Positions 8,067 to 16,871 are shown, counted from the stretch's first letter. The stretch is DNA of 64,000 nt from Knoellia remsis (GCF_003002895.1 NZ_PVTI01000018.1:1-64000); one strand, 5' to 3'. Notes: a model not told the origin generated them from the letters alone. Translations and numbers: made by a program.

Positions 8067-10973
8067 TCAGTCCTCGAAGGCCTCGGGCGGCGGGCAGGAG
8101 CAGACGAGGTGACGGTCGCCGTACGCTCCGTCGATGCGGCGCACCGGCGGCCAGTACTTCGCGAGCGGGTCGACCCCGGCCGGGAACGCCGCCTCCTCGC
8201 GGGAGTACTCGACGTCCCACTCCCCCGCGAGCGACTGCGCGGTGTGCGGTGCCCCGCGCAGGACGCTGCCCGCGACGTTGCCGGACGCACCGGCTGCGTC
8301 GATCTCGCCCCGGATCGCGATCATCGCGTCGCAGAACCGGTCGAGCTCGGCGGTGTCCTCGCTCTCGGTCGGCTCGACCATGAGCGTCCCGGCGACGGGG
8401 AACGACATCGTCGGTGCGTGGAAGCCGTAGTCGATGAGCCGCTTGGCGATGTCGTCGACGGTGACGCCGGTCTGCTTCGTCAGCGGCCGAATGTCGAGGA
8501 TGCACTCGTGCGCGACGAGACCGTCCTCGCCGGAGTACAGCACCGGGTAGTGCTCACGCAGCCGCGCCGCGATGTAGTTCGCGTTGAGCACCGCCACCTC
8601 GGTCGCGCGGCGCAGGCCGGCGCCGCCCATGAGCCGCACATACGCCCACGAGATCGGCAGGATCCCCGCCGAGCCGTAGGGCGCAGCCGACACCGGCCCG
8701 ACACCCGTCTCCGGGCCAGCCTCCGGGGCGAGCGGGTGGTTCGGCAGGAACGGCGCGAGGTGCTCGCGGCACGCGACCGGGCCGACACCGGGACCGCCGC
8801 CACCGTGCGGGATGCAGAACGTCTTGTGCAGGTTGAGGTGCGACACGTCGGCGCCGAACCGCCCCGGCTGCGCAAGCCCGACGAGCGCGTTGAGGTTGGC
8901 GCCGTCGACATACACCTGACCACCGGCGTCGTGCACCATCGCACAGAGCTCGGTGATGGTGTCCTCGAAGACGCCGTGCGTCGAGGGGTAGGTCACCATG
9001 ATCGCCGCGAGGGCGTCCCGGTGCTCCTCGACCTTGGTCTTGAGGTCGAGCAGGTCGACGTTGCCGGTGGCCGGGTCGGTGGCGACGACGACGACCTTCA
9101 TGCCGGCCATGACCGCGCTCGCCGCGTTGGTCCCGTGCGCGCTCGACGGGATGAGGCAGATCGTGCGCTCCTCGTCACCCTGCGAGCGGTGGTATGCCGC
9201 GATCGCGAGCAGGCCGGCCAGCTCACCCTGCGAGCCGGCGTTGGGCTGCAGGGAGACCGCGTCGTAGCCGGTGACGTCGCAGAGCCACTGCGACAGCTCG
9301 GCGATGAGGTGGCGGATCCCCTCGGTCTGGTCAGCCGGCGCGAAGGGGTGCAGCGACGCGAACTCCGGCCACGTCACCGCGAGCATCTCGGTCGTCGCGT
9401 TGAGCTTCATCGTGCACGACCCGAGCGGGATCATGCCGCGGTCGAGGGCGAAGTCGCGGTCGGACAGTCGCCGCAGGTAGCGCAGCATCGACGTCTCGCT
9501 GTGGTGGCTCGAGAAGACCGGGTGCGTGAGGTACCCGCTCGTCCGGTCCAGCCCCTCGCCCCAGTTCGGTTCTGCAACAGGCACATTCGTCGGCGCGTCG
9601 ACACCGAACGCCCGGCACACGGCGACGAGGTCGTCGAGGTAGGTCGTCTCGTCCACGGACACAAGGACGGTGTCGCCGTCGTGGCGCCACAGGTTGACGC
9701 CCTCGGCGACAGCGGCCGCGACGACGTCGTCGGCGCGGCCCTCGACGCGCGCAGACAGGGTGTCGAAGCCCGCTCCGTCGAGCACGTCCACACCGCCGGC
9801 GCGCAGCGCCGCGACGAGCGCTTCGCGGTGCGCGTGGATGCGCAGCGCGATGGCGCGCAGCCCGCGCGGGCCGTGGTAGACGGCATACATGCTCGCCATC
9901 ACGGCGAGGAGCACCTGCGCCGTGCAGATGTTCGACGTCGCCTTCTCGCGGCGGATGTGCTGTTCGCGGGTCTGCAGCGCGAGCCGGTATGCCGGTGCGC
10001 CGGTCGCGTCGACGGAGACGCCGACGAGGCGGCCGGGCAGGGTGCGCTCGAGCCCGGAACGGACAGACATGTAGCCCGCGTGCGGGCCGCCGAAGCCGAG
10101 CGGCACGCCGAAGCGCTGGGTCGTCCCGACGGCGATGTCCGCGCCCCACTCCCCCGGTGCGGTGGCCAGGGTGAGGGCCATGAGGTCGGCGGCGGCCGTG
10201 ACGAGCGCACCTGCCGCATGGGCGCTTTCGGCGAGGGCACGGTGGTCGCGCAGCCGGCCGTGCAGGTCCGGGTACTGGACGATGACGCCGAAGACCGGAC
10301 GTCCTCCCGCAGCCTCGGACAGACCCTCGGCGGTGGTCACGTCGGTGAGGTCGGCGACGACGAGGTCGATCCCGAGCGGCAGCGCACGGGTCCGCATCAC
10401 GGCGAGGGTCTGCGGGAAGACAGCCTCGTCGACGAGCAGGACGGCGTCGGACGCGACCTTGCTCGCCCGGCGCATGAGCGTCATGGCTTCCGCGGCGGCG
10501 GTGGCCTCGTCGAGCAGGGACGCCCCGGCCGTGGTGAGCCCGGTGAGGTCGGCGACGACCGTCTGGAAGTTGAGCAGGGCCTCGAGCCGGCCCTGGGAGA
10601 TCTCCGGCTGGTAGGGCGTGTAGGCGGTGTACCACGCGGGGTTCTCGAGGACGTTGCGCTGGATCACCAGCGGGGTGATCGTGCCGTAGTAGCCCAGCCC
10701 GATCATCGGCGTGAGGACCGTGTTGCGGTCGGCGAGAGCACGCAGCTCCTCGACGACAGCGTACTCGGAGTCGGCCGGGACGATGTCGATCGACCCGGTC
10801 GCCCGGATCGCGGCGGGCACGGCCGTCGACGCAAGGTCGTCGAGGCTGGAGCGGCCGATCGCTTCGAGCATGCGCGCGACGTCGGCCTCGCTGGGCCCGA
10901 TGTGTCGTCCGGCGAACGCGGGCAGTGTGGTCGCGGTGGACGAGCTTGTGGTGAGGTCGATGGGGTCGGTCAT
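8067..10973 (-). CDS. gcvP: Glycine dehydrogenase (decarboxylating), P protein
   Basis: This 968-residue PLP enzyme decarboxylates glycine and transfers the methylamine group to lipoyl-GcvH. It is a single-chain P protein with both halves; the PLP lysine lies in [17 protein letters not shown] near residue 715. N-terminal features include [13 protein letters not shown] and the glycine-rich GLGYYGT segment. The start ATG has AGGAG about 10 nt upstream. A glycine riboswitch precedes it, and gcvH is in the same strand cluster at 13736. The gcvT and lipoamide dehydrogenase genes are not in the window. Confidence 0.97.
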   Translation of the reverse strand: MTDPIDLTTSSSTATTLPAFAGRHIGPSEADVARMLEAIGRSSLDDLASTAVPAAIRATGSIDIVPADSEYAVVEELRALADRNTVLTPMIGLGYYGTITPLVIQRNVLENPAWYTAYTPYQPEISQGRLEALLNFQTVVADLTGLTTAGASLLDEATAAAEAMTLMRRASKVASDAVLLVDEAVFPQTLAVMRTRALPLGIDLVVADLTDVTTAEGLSEAAGGRPVFGVIVQYPDLHGRLRDHRALAESAHAAGALVTAAADLMALTLATAPGEWGADIAVGTTQRFGVPLGFGGPHAGYMSVRSGLERTLPGRLVGVSVDATGAPAYRLALQTREQHIRREKATSNICTAQVLLAVMASMYAVYHGPRGLRAIALRIHAHREALVAALRAGGVDVLDGAGFDTLSARVEGRADDVVAAAVAEGVNLWRHDGDTVLVSVDETTYLDDLVAVCRAFGVDAPTNVPVAEPNWGEGLDRTSGYLTHPVFSSHHSETSMLRYLRRLSDRDFALDRGMIPLGSCTMKLNATTEMLAVTWPEFASLHPFAPADQTEGIRHLIAELSQWLCDVTGYDAVSLQPNAGSQGELAGLLAIAAYHRSQGDEERTICLIPSSAHGTNAASAVMAGMKVVVVATDPATGNVDLLDLKTKVEEHRDALAAIMVTYPSTHGVFEDTITELCAMVHDAGGQVYVDGANLNALVGLAQPGRFGADVSHLNLHKTFCIPHGGGGPGVGPVACREHLAPFLPNHPLAPEAGPETGVGPVSAAPYGSAGILPISWAYVRLMGGAGLRRATEVAVLNANYIAARLREHYPVLYSGEDGLVAHECILDIRPLTKQTGVTVDDIAKRLIDYGFHAPTMSFPVAGTLMVEPTESEDTAELDRFCDAMIAIRGEIDAAGASGNVAGSVLRGAPHTAQSLAGEWDVEYSREEAAFPAGVDPLAKYWPPVRRIDGAYGDRHLVCSCPPPEAFED

Positions 10974-11034
10974 CGGGCGAGGCTCCTGGCGCGTGGGACG
11001 GGCTCGGACCTCCCCATCTGTCGCGGCGTCGAGC

Positions 11035-11142
11035 CGTCTCAGAGGTGCCTGATCCGTGCGGTCCTTTGCGCCTGAGAGGTTCCGGGGAGTTTGCCCCTTC
11101 GGCGCCCCGGGCCCGACCGGACCCGAGGACTCTCCCGCACGG
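11035..11142 (-). ncRNA. Glycine riboswitch upstream of gcvP
   Basis: On the minus strand, GGGAGAG (near 11137-11131) is followed by GCGCCGAAGGGGCAAACTCC and then CTCTCAGGCGCAAAGGACCG, the conserved core of the glycine aptamer. A downstream segment ending CACCTCTGAGA can close or extend the basal helix. I see one complete aptamer and no convincing second one. It lies about 60 nt before gcvP, so glycine should control gcvP expression directly. No strong terminator follows the aptamer, so whether control is transcriptional or translational is unclear. Confidence 0.9.
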
Positions 11143-11158
11143 TGTTGGCGGCCCCGTC

Positions 11159-11164
11159 AGGGTA
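11159..11164 (-). promoter_or_regulatory. -10 element for the gcvP riboswitch transcript
   Basis: On the minus strand TACCCT lies about 17 nt before the GGGAGAG start of the aptamer, giving a leader of roughly 180 nt. No clear -35 was found because that position falls inside the preceding terminator hairpin. Confidence 0.4.
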
Positions 11165-11165
11165 G

Positions 11166-11196
11166 CAAAACGGCGCGCACCCGTCGGGTGCGCGCC
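11166..11196 (-). terminator. Rho-independent terminator after the first MerR gene
   Basis: GGCGCGCACCC (11172-11182) pairs perfectly with GGGTGCGCGCC (11186-11196) across a 3-nt loop. On the minus strand the stem is followed by GTTTTGC, giving a four-T tail. It sits 17 bp past the MerR stop and separates that transcript from the riboswitch unit. Confidence 0.8.
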
Positions 11197-11212
11197 GGTG
11201 CGTGAGCCGCGG

Positions 11213-11788
11213 TCAGGCCAGCCGGGCCTGCCGGCGGGCGCTGAGCTCGTCGCCGGGGTGGGCCGCCGGCATCTCGTCGCTCGGACGCTCGCTCGGCAGG
11301 TGCGAGAGGTCGCCCTCGACCTCGCGCCACACCTTGCCGACGGCGATGCCGAAGACGCCCTGGCCGCCCTGGAGCAGGTCGATGACCTCTTCGTTCGACG
11401 TGCACTCGTAGACGGACGCCCCGTCACTCATGAGGGTGACGTGAGCGAGGTCGTCGACGCCGCGGTCGCGCAGCACCTGCACGGCACCGCGGATCTGCTG
11501 GAGCGAGACACCGGTATCGAGGAGCCGCTTGACGACCTTGAGGGCGAGGATGTCGCGGAAGCCGTAGAGGCGCTGCGAGCCGGACCCGGCCGCTCCCCGC
11601 ACGCTCGGCTCGACGAGGCCGGTGCGAGCCCAGTAGTCGAGCTGGCGGTAGGTGATGCCGGCGGCCTTGCACGCGGTCGGGCCGCGGTAGCCGGTCTCCT
11701 CGTCGAGCTCAGGCAGGTCATCGGTGAAGAGCAGACCCTGAGCCAGCACGGGCACGTGCCCCGTCGGCTTCTCGTTGATGGCGTTCAC
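11213..11788 (-). CDS. MerR-family transcriptional regulator (Rv1830-like)
   Basis: This 191-residue cytoplasmic regulator has an N-terminal winged helix (GYRGPTACKAAGITYRQLDYWARTGLVEPSVR, about residues 30-61) with the MerR YRQLDYWARTGL recognition segment, then a dimerisation helix and an unusual C-terminal domain. The GTG start at 11788 is chosen because AGGAGG precedes it; the longer frame to 11911 would run over the promoter. Gene order (gcvP, this gene, DUF151, MerR, FHA, gcvH) matches Rv1832-Rv1826 of M. tuberculosis, so orthology to Rv1830 is likely. It may regulate cell-division or metabolic genes, but its targets cannot be read from the sequence. Confidence 0.88.
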   Translation of the reverse strand: MNAINEKPTGHVPVLAQGLLFTDDLPELDEETGYRGPTACKAAGITYRQLDYWARTGLVEPSVRGAAGSGSQRLYGFRDILALKVVKRLLDTGVSLQQIRGAVQVLRDRGVDDLAHVTLMSDGASVYECTSNEEVIDLLQGGQGVFGIAVGKVWREVEGDLSHLPSERPSDEMPAAHPGDELSARRQARLA

Positions 11789-11882
11789 GCCGTCCTCCTG
11801 CACCTTCCGAGACTTCTCACGAAGTCGTCCCACGACGCGAACCACATGGACGTGACTACACGGACGTCGTTTCCTTGAGTCG

Positions 11883-11911
11883 AAGGTAGAACCCGGGCAC
11901 CTCGGGGTCAA
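11883..11911 (-). promoter_or_regulatory. Sigma-A-type promoter of the Rv1830-like MerR gene
   Basis: On the minus strand TTGACC (11911-11906) and TACCTT (11888-11883) are separated by exactly 17 bp. The start would fall near 11876, giving an 88-nt leader before the GTG. The leader contains two near-repeats (ACGTCCGTGT and ACGTCCATGT), which could be regulator sites. Confidence 0.65.
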
Positions 11912-11967
11912 CTACCACTCGACCCTATTCACACGCGTGTCGTGAGCAACATCCGCAACACTCACCC

Positions 11968-12468
11968 TCAACTGGAGGGTTGGTCTCCGGTGTCGAAGTC
12001 GTCGGCAGAGACGTGGTCGAGGAACTCCTTGAACTTCTCGACCTCGTCCTCCTCCTGCTCCCCCGCCATCTCGACGCCGGCCTCGTCGAGCATGGCATCG
12101 TCGGTGACGATGTCGACCCCGGCTCGCAGCGCAAGGGCGATGGCATCCGAGGAGCGCGAGTCGATGCTCCGCCCGCCTCCATCGGCCCCGCCGTCGACGT
12201 CGATGGTCGCGTGGAAGACCCCGGAGTCGAGCGCGGTGATGCGCACCCGGTCAATGGTGTGGCCGAGCTCCTCGAGGACGTTTTTCAGCAGGTCGTGCGT
12301 GAGCGGCCGCGGCGGCACGACCCCCTGCTGGGCGTAGGCGATCGCCGCGGCCTCGGCGGCACCGATCCAGATCGGGAGGTACCTGCTGCCGTCACGCTCT
12401 CGCAGCAGGACGATGGGTTGGTTCGTCGGCATCTCGACACGGACACCGAGGACGTCCAGTGACTTCAC
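11968..12468 (-). CDS. DUF151 bifunctional nuclease-domain protein (Rv1829-like)
   Basis: This 166-residue protein has the DUF151/BFN domain over most of its length (LGVRVEMPTNQPIVLLRE, then YLPIWIGAAEAAAIA, then SRSSDAIALALRAGV). The family has reported nuclease activity in a few members, but its role in actinobacteria is unknown. The C-terminus is strongly acidic (about residues 135-166). The GTG start at 12468 follows GGTGGAG; an upstream in-frame ATG at 12522 would overlap the neighbouring MerR gene. It lies 16 bp after that gene, in the same operon. Confidence 0.9.
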   Translation of the reverse strand: MKSLDVLGVRVEMPTNQPIVLLRERDGSRYLPIWIGAAEAAAIAYAQQGVVPPRPLTHDLLKNVLEELGHTIDRVRITALDSGVFHATIDVDGGADGGGRSIDSRSSDAIALALRAGVDIVTDDAMLDEAGVEMAGEQEEDEVEKFKEFLDHVSADDFDTGDQPSS

Positions 12469-12484
12469 GTCTCCACCGTACGTC

Positions 12485-13189
12485 TCAGGACCGGGCGAGA
12501 CCACCCTTGACCAGGGCGGCATGGAGCTGCAGGCAGAGCCGCGCGATCGCCGCCTCGTCGTCGGCTCGCCCGCCGCCTCGGCGGGTGCTCATCGCCTGCT
12601 CGACGAGGCCGACCTCGCGGTCGGCAGCCGTGCGAAAGGGCCGGAGGTGCCGCGCCTCGATGCCGTATGCCGCGAGGCCGGCGGCCGCGTGCGCGGCCTG
12701 CAGGTCCGTGGCCGAGTAGTGACCGCTCTTGTCGGGACGGAGGACACCGAACCCCTCGAGCGAGTCCACGACGTCCGCGTCCAGACCGGTCGCCTCAACG
12801 AGCTCGGCACGGGTGAGCCGGACGCTACGGACGCGCGTGAGCTCGGCCGCCGACGGCACGTCGGGGTCCTCCGCCGGCTTGGGGGCGCGCGGCCGCTCGG
12901 CGTCACCCCCGGTGCCGGGCGGCTCGAGCCCGCGGTCGAGCGCGTCGAGGGCCTCGCGGATGACCCGGAGCGGCCAGAACCGGTCCCGTTGCGCCCGCAG
13001 CACGTAGCGCAGCCTGTCGACATCGGCCGGCGTGTAGGTGCGGTAGCCGGCCGGGGTGCGGTCCGGGGTGACCAGACCCTCTCCCTCGAGGAAGCGCAGC
13101 TTGGAGATGCTGATGTCGGGGAACTCCTCGCGCAGCGCGTCGAGGACCTTCCCGATCGTCAGCGGGCGCTCAGGCCTGCTTGGCGGCAT
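12485..13189 (-). CDS. MerR-family regulator FtsR-like (Rv1828-like)
   Basis: This 234-residue regulator has an N-terminal MerR winged helix (ISKLRFLEGEGLVTPDRTPAGYRTY, about residues 24-48), an Arg/Pro-rich linker and a C-terminal helical domain. The orthologue in Corynebacterium (FtsR) activates ftsZ; the one in M. tuberculosis is Rv1828. The ATG at 13189 lies inside the end of the FHA gene, overlapping by 20 bp, which indicates translational coupling. A longer open frame upstream is a shadow of the FHA gene. Cluster context supports the assignment; the regulatory target is inferred from the family. Confidence 0.88.
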   Translation of the reverse strand: MPPSRPERPLTIGKVLDALREEFPDISISKLRFLEGEGLVTPDRTPAGYRTYTPADVDRLRYVLRAQRDRFWPLRVIREALDALDRGLEPPGTGGDAERPRAPKPAEDPDVPSAAELTRVRSVRLTRAELVEATGLDADVVDSLEGFGVLRPDKSGHYSATDLQAAHAAAGLAAYGIEARHLRPFRTAADREVGLVEQAMSTRRGGGRADDEAAIARLCLQLHAALVKGGLARS

Positions 13190-13628
13190 AGAAGACGAGG
13201 CGGTACTTGCCGATCTGGACCTCGTCGCCGGTCTGGAGGGTGGCCTCGTCGATGCGCTCACGGTTGACGTAGGTGCCGTTGAGCGAGCCCACGTCCTTGA
13301 CGACGAACTGGCCACCGGTTCGCTCGAAGGTCGCGTGGCTGCGCGACACCGTCACGTCGTCGAGGAAGATGTCGCTCTCGGGGTGACGCCCCGAGCTGAC
13401 GAGGTCGTCGTCGAGGAGGAACCGCGCGCCGGTGTTGGGGCCGCGCAGCACGACAAGGAGAGCCGTGCCGGGGCGCAGCGCGTCGACGGTCGCCTGGTCG
13501 GCACGGGTGAGGACGTGCTCGCTCTCGTGGACGACGTCGGACTGCTCGAGCCCTTCCACCGCCTGGAAGCGCATCGTCGTCGACGACTCCGGTTCGCGCT
13601 CCGGCGTCTCGCGACCCTGGTCACTCAT
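13170..13628 (-). CDS. garA: FHA-domain protein, GarA/OdhI-like
   Basis: This 152-residue protein carries an FHA phosphothreonine-binding domain (about residues 58-140: GARFLLDDDLVSSGRHPESDIFLDDVTVSRSHA, then VGSLNGTYVN). An N-terminal tail has a Thr-Thr pair (SSTTMRF), like the ETTS-type site that PknB or PknG phosphorylates in GarA/OdhI. Such proteins inhibit 2-oxoglutarate dehydrogenase and stimulate glutamate synthesis when unphosphorylated. The ATG at 13628 has AGGAG upstream. It sits between gcvH and the MerR gene, as Rv1827 does. Confidence 0.9.
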   Translation of the reverse strand: MSDQGRETPEREPESSTTMRFQAVEGLEQSDVVHESEHVLTRADQATVDALRPGTALLVVLRGPNTGARFLLDDDLVSSGRHPESDIFLDDVTVSRSHATFERTGGQFVVKDVGSLNGTYVNRERIDEATLQTGDEVQIGKYRLVFYAAKQA

Positions 13629-13666
13629 CAGTGCGGCTCCTGTCTCGGCTCGTCGGTGAAGCACTC

Positions 13667-13695
13667 ACCCTAGATGACCCCTTGAGGGATGAACA
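13667..13695 (-). promoter_or_regulatory. Possible promoter of the garA-merR-DUF151 operon
   Basis: On the minus strand TGTTCA (13695-13690), a 17-bp spacer and TAGGGT (13672-13667) precede garA by about 40 nt. The -10 is good, the -35 weak. It would let the regulator genes be transcribed apart from gcvH. Confidence 0.45.
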
Positions 13696-13735
13696 GGGCG
13701 TTGGCAAAAAGCGGGCTGTGAATATGCCTGCGACG

Positions 13736-14122
13736 TCAGCCCAGCTGCTGCTGGTACGACTCGACGTCGAGCAGACCCTCGACGGCGGCGGCGTCGCTCG
13801 GCCGGAGCTCGTACATCCAGCCCTCGCCGTAGGGGTCGGAGTTGACCAGCTCGGGTGAGGCGTCGAGGGCCTCGTTGACGGCGGTGACCTCGCCGGCCAG
13901 CGGCGCGTAGAGGTCGCTCACCGACTTCGTCGACTCGACCTCGCCGCACGCTTCGCCGACCGCCACCGTGTCGCCCACACCAGGCAGGCTCACGTACACG
14001 ACGTCGCCGAGGGCGTCCTGCGCAAAGGAGGTGATCCCGATCCGGACGACATCGCCGGAGGAGCGCACCCACTCGTGCTCGGCGGTGTAGCGCAGGTCGC
14101 TCGGGTACTCGAGGTCACTCAT
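13736..14122 (-). CDS. gcvH: Glycine cleavage system H protein
   Basis: This 128-residue lipoyl carrier shuttles the methylamine intermediate between the P, T and L proteins of glycine cleavage. The lipoyl-lysine site is in GEVESTKSVSDLYAPLAGE (Lys near residue 65). Length is standard. ATG 14122 has AAGGAG upstream. It lies between the DUF881 genes and garA, the usual actinobacterial arrangement, and shares its strand with gcvP 3 kb away. Confidence 0.97.
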   Translation of the reverse strand: MSDLEYPSDLRYTAEHEWVRSSGDVVRIGITSFAQDALGDVVYVSLPGVGDTVAVGEACGEVESTKSVSDLYAPLAGEVTAVNEALDASPELVNSDPYGEGWMYELRPSDAAAVEGLLDVESYQQQLG

Positions 14123-14143
14123 CGGGAATGCTCCTTGCGGGCG

Positions 14144-14965
14144 TCAGGAGGAACTGGGACTGGGAACAGGTCGAGCGTACTGAGGCTCGGAAACGGTCTG
14201 CAATGCGGACACCGTCACCGACTCCTGGGTGTCGATGACGGCCTCTCCCCCGAGGCTGCGCACCGAGTTGGTCACTCCGCCCGGGATCTGCATCGCCGAG
14301 GCGAGGGTCTGGGCGTCACCGATGGCGGTGATGACGTAGGGGGCGCTCACGTCCTTGCCGGAGACGGCGATGCCGCCCTCCCCGTCGGTGAAGTAGGTGT
14401 TCACGACGACGCGGATGCCGTTGATCTCGATCGCCTCGGCTCCGGCGTCGCGCAGCTCCTGGAGGGTGTCGAGGAGCAGCGGTGCCGTCACGGCGTTCTT
14501 GGGGTCGTTGATGGTGATGACGATGCCCGGACCCTTGGCAGGCACCGTGCCGGCGAGGATGCCCAGCGAGTCGAGTCGCTGCTGGGCGGCTCCCCTGGCC
14601 TCGCTGAGGCTGGTCGAGTCGTTCTGCAGCCGGTCGCGCGACTGCTGCAGCTCCTGGATCTCCTGGGCGAGGCGGTTGCCGTCCTGGTCCACGGAGTCGA
14701 GGATGCGGATCAGCTCGTCCTCCCGCAGGTCCTCGAGCCCCTCGATGGAGGTCTGGCGGACCTGCGCGGCGATGGCGAACCCCAGCCCGAGGGCCAGCAC
14801 CGTCGCGAGCACGTTGGCCTTGGTCGGGCGGGGCCGTCCGGCGCGCGCGAGCCGCTGCCAGGCCGTGCGGGTCCCGCCGGCATCGCTCCCGTCAGGACGG
14901 GTCGTGTCGCGCTCCGGTGCGCCGGCTTCGTGCCGACCGGTTCGCGATGGGGTCTGCTCCGTCAT
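14144..14965 (-). CDS. DUF881 family membrane-anchored protein (Rv1825-like)
   Basis: This 273-residue protein has an N-terminal cytoplasmic tail, one membrane segment (VLATVLALGLGFAIAAQV, about residues 48-65), a coiled coil (about 85-125) and a C-terminal extracytoplasmic DUF881 domain. Related proteins have unknown biochemical function and are common near pgsA in actinobacteria. The ATG at 14965 lies 10 bp after the DUF1290 stop. A second DUF881 paralogue lies two genes upstream, so the two may form a complex. Confidence 0.9.
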   Translation of the reverse strand: MTEQTPSRTGRHEAGAPERDTTRPDGSDAGGTRTAWQRLARAGRPRPTKANVLATVLALGLGFAIAAQVRQTSIEGLEDLREDELIRILDSVDQDGNRLAQEIQELQQSRDRLQNDSTSLSEARGAAQQRLDSLGILAGTVPAKGPGIVITINDPKNAVTAPLLLDTLQELRDAGAEAIEINGIRVVVNTYFTDGEGGIAVSGKDVSAPYVITAIGDAQTLASAMQIPGGVTNSVRSLGGEAVIDTQESVTVSALQTVSEPQYARPVPSPSSS

Positions 14966-14975
14966 GCCCCGGTCC

Positions 14976-15308
14976 TCACGCGCTGAACAGGTGGCGCCGG
15001 ATCGAGGCGACGTTGGAGAAGATCCGCACGCCGAGGACCACGACGACGCCAGTCGAGAGCTGGCTCCCGACTCCGAGCTGGTCGCCGAGGAAGACGATGA
15101 ACGCGGCCACGACGACGTTCGACAGGAACGAGATGACGAAGACCTTGTCGTTGAAGATGCCGTCGAGGACCGCCCGGACAGCACCGAACACCGCGTCCAG
15201 GGCTGCGACGACGGCGATCGGGAGGTAGGGCTGCAGCCAGATGGGCACCTCGGGCTGCAGCAGCACGCCGACGACGATGCCCGCGACGAGTCCGAGCGCA
15301 GGGATCAC
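14976..15308 (-). CDS. DUF1290 small membrane protein (Rv1824-like)
   Basis: This 110-residue protein has about three membrane segments (MIPALGLVAGIVVGVLL; AVVAALDAVFGAVRAVLDGIF; VFVISFLSNVVVAAFIVFLGD). It belongs to the small basic DUF1290 family found between DUF881 genes in actinobacteria and firmicutes; function unknown. Translation starts at a GTG. Its fixed position between the two DUF881 genes suggests a shared membrane complex. Confidence 0.88.
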   Translation of the reverse strand: MIPALGLVAGIVVGVLLQPEVPIWLQPYLPIAVVAALDAVFGAVRAVLDGIFNDKVFVISFLSNVVVAAFIVFLGDQLGVGSQLSTGVVVVLGVRIFSNVASIRRHLFSA

Positions 15309-15362
15309 GGGGTCACTCCTCGAGTCGATGGGGCGGGCAGTGCCATGGCAGGCTCCCCGACC

Positions 15363-16235
15363 CTAACCGGCAGGCCGGGCGGCGCGGGTCGCGAGGGTCG
15401 CCGATGCCGGAATCGTGACCTCCTTGCGCACCGAGGTCTCGACGCGGATACCGAAGGAGTTCTTCAGGGTCGACAGGTAGCTGCCACCGTTGCCGTCGGC
15501 GAACGTCGCGGGCAGCGAACCGGGATCACCGATGGCTGTGACGACATACGGCCGCTTGAGCGGGCGGTAGTCGACGAGGATCGCCTCCCCGGCGAACCGG
15601 ATCGACGCGGTCGAGGTCAGCCGCTGTCCGTTGACGGAGACGGCTTCGGCTCCTGCCTCCCAGAGGCTGTTGACGACGATCTGCAGGTCTCGCGAGATGA
15701 CCTTGCCGTCCTTGTTCTCCGTCGTCTCCTCTCGCGGAGCCGCATTGGTGCCCTCACCCTCCTGCGAGGGCGCGTCGTCGATCGTCACGACGAAACCGGG
15801 ACCACGCACTGGCACCGCACCGGCGACAAGGGAGAGCCGTTGGACGTCCTCGGCGAGCTCGTCACTGACCTGGGAGAGCGTTTGGACGTCGAGGGCGGCG
15901 ATCTCCGAGCGCAGCTGCCCGGCCGTGGCCGCCCGCTCGTCGACGACCGACTGACCCTTCTCGATGCGCTCGATGAGGCTCGACTTGGTCCGCTGCTTCG
16001 TCGTCTCGGTGCCGCGCAGCTGCACCGCTGCGATCCCGACGAGGACCCCGATGACGAGGACGAAGGCGAGCAGCCACGGGGATCGCAGGCTCGTCGCGCG
16101 CGGCAGTCCGGCGGCCTCACGCCGTTCGGCCGCAGCGGCGTACCCCGGGTCGAGCGGCCGCTCGAGCATCGAGGTGATCAGGGTCATCGACGCGTCCGGG
16201 CGACGCCCCGGGTCGGGTGTGCGCTTCGCGCTCAT
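15363..16235 (-). CDS. DUF881 family membrane-anchored protein (Rv1823-like)
   Basis: This 290-residue paralogue of the DUF881 protein at 14144 has a membrane segment at about residues 53-73 (SPWLLAFVLVIGVLVGIAAV), a short coiled coil, and an extracytoplasmic DUF881 domain (VRGPGFVVTIDDAP, LQIVVNSLWEAGAEAVSVNGQRL, RPYVVTAIGDP). The ATG at 16235 overlaps the pgsA stop as ATGA, so the two are translationally coupled. A longer frame upstream is a shadow of pgsA. Confidence 0.9.
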   Translation of the reverse strand: MSAKRTPDPGRRPDASMTLITSMLERPLDPGYAAAAERREAAGLPRATSLRSPWLLAFVLVIGVLVGIAAVQLRGTETTKQRTKSSLIERIEKGQSVVDERAATAGQLRSEIAALDVQTLSQVSDELAEDVQRLSLVAGAVPVRGPGFVVTIDDAPSQEGEGTNAAPREETTENKDGKVISRDLQIVVNSLWEAGAEAVSVNGQRLTSTASIRFAGEAILVDYRPLKRPYVVTAIGDPGSLPATFADGNGGSYLSTLKNSFGIRVETSVRKEVTIPASATLATRAARPAG

Positions 16236-16834
16236 CGACCCCTCCGGTGAGCGAGCAGACCACGCAGCTGGACGGCATACAGGATCCCGGCGACCCAGTA
16301 GAGGACGGTGCCCCACCACGCGAAGCCCCACCCGATCGGCCGGGCGATGGTCGCCAACCAGCCGTCGCCCTCGGCCATGAGCAGCGCCGGGAAGGCGTAG
16401 AGGAGGTTGAACGTCGCGGCCTTGCCGATGAAGTGCACCGGGAGGCCCGTCCACCCGTGCCGCTTGGCGACGAGGACGACGACCGCCATGAACGCCTCGC
16501 GAGCGAAGAGCACACCGACGAGCCACCACGGGATGATGTCGCGCCACGCGAGGCCGACGAGCGTCGTCACGATGTAGAGCCGGTCGGCGATGGGGTCGAG
16601 CAGCTGCCCGACGCGCGAGACGAGGCCGTAGCGGCGGGCGATCTTGCCATCCAGGTAGTCGGTGATGCCGGAGGCCATGAGGATGACGAGGGCGATGGCG
16701 TCGTGCTTCGTCGCGATGGCCCAGATGAACGCCGGGACGCCGAGCAGCCGCAGCGCCGAGAGGGCGTTGGGCACGGTGACGACGCGGTCGACAGGGGCGC
16801 CTTCGGTCCCCCGGACGCTCTCACCGGCAGTCAT
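16232..16834 (-). CDS. CDP-alcohol phosphatidyltransferase (PgsA2-like)
   Basis: This 200-residue integral membrane enzyme exchanges CMP of CDP-diacylglycerol for an alcohol such as glycerol-3-phosphate. The family signature DYLDGKIARRYGLVSRVGQLLDPIAD (about residues 59-84) has all four metal-binding Asp residues. About five or six membrane helices are present. It matches Rv1822 (pgsA2) by position; the exact lipid product is not proven. A -10-like TAGGCT lies 7 nt before the ATG. Confidence 0.88.
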   Translation of the reverse strand: MTAGESVRGTEGAPVDRVVTVPNALSALRLLGVPAFIWAIATKHDAIALVILMASGITDYLDGKIARRYGLVSRVGQLLDPIADRLYIVTTLVGLAWRDIIPWWLVGVLFAREAFMAVVVLVAKRHGWTGLPVHFIGKAATFNLLYAFPALLMAEGDGWLATIARPIGWGFAWWGTVLYWVAGILYAVQLRGLLAHRRGR

Positions 16835-16841
16835 GCCGAGC

Positions 16842-16847
16842 AGCCTA
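16842..16847 (-). promoter_or_regulatory. -10 element for leaderless pgsA-like gene
   Basis: TAGGCT on the minus strand lies 7 nt before the ATG at 16834. It is 12 bp from the opposing -10 of the aminotransferase gene, so the two promoters overlap. Confidence 0.55.
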
Positions 16848-16859
16848 TGCGGTGCGATC

Positions 16860-16865
16860 TAGAGT
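16860..16865 (+). promoter_or_regulatory. -10 element for leaderless MalY-type gene
   Basis: TAGAGT lies 6 nt before the ATG at 16872 and no Shine-Dalgarno is seen. Its -35 region would overlap the opposing pgsA promoter. Confidence 0.55.
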
Positions 16866-16871
16866 CGGCCC

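Noticed and set aside
7914-11075. A very long plus-strand ORF (1053 codons)
   Set aside because: It is the antisense shadow of gcvP, which has full family motifs; its product is Arg/Asp/Val/Gly-rich with no recognisable domain, as expected in high-GC DNA.
8480-11427. Several long minus-strand ORFs overlapping gcvP in other frames
   Set aside because: Arg/Ala/Ser-rich translations without domains, fully inside or across gcvP and the riboswitch.
14397-16250. Plus-strand ORF of 617 codons across the DUF881 genes
   Set aside because: Antisense to three genes with clear families and conserved order; low-complexity translation.
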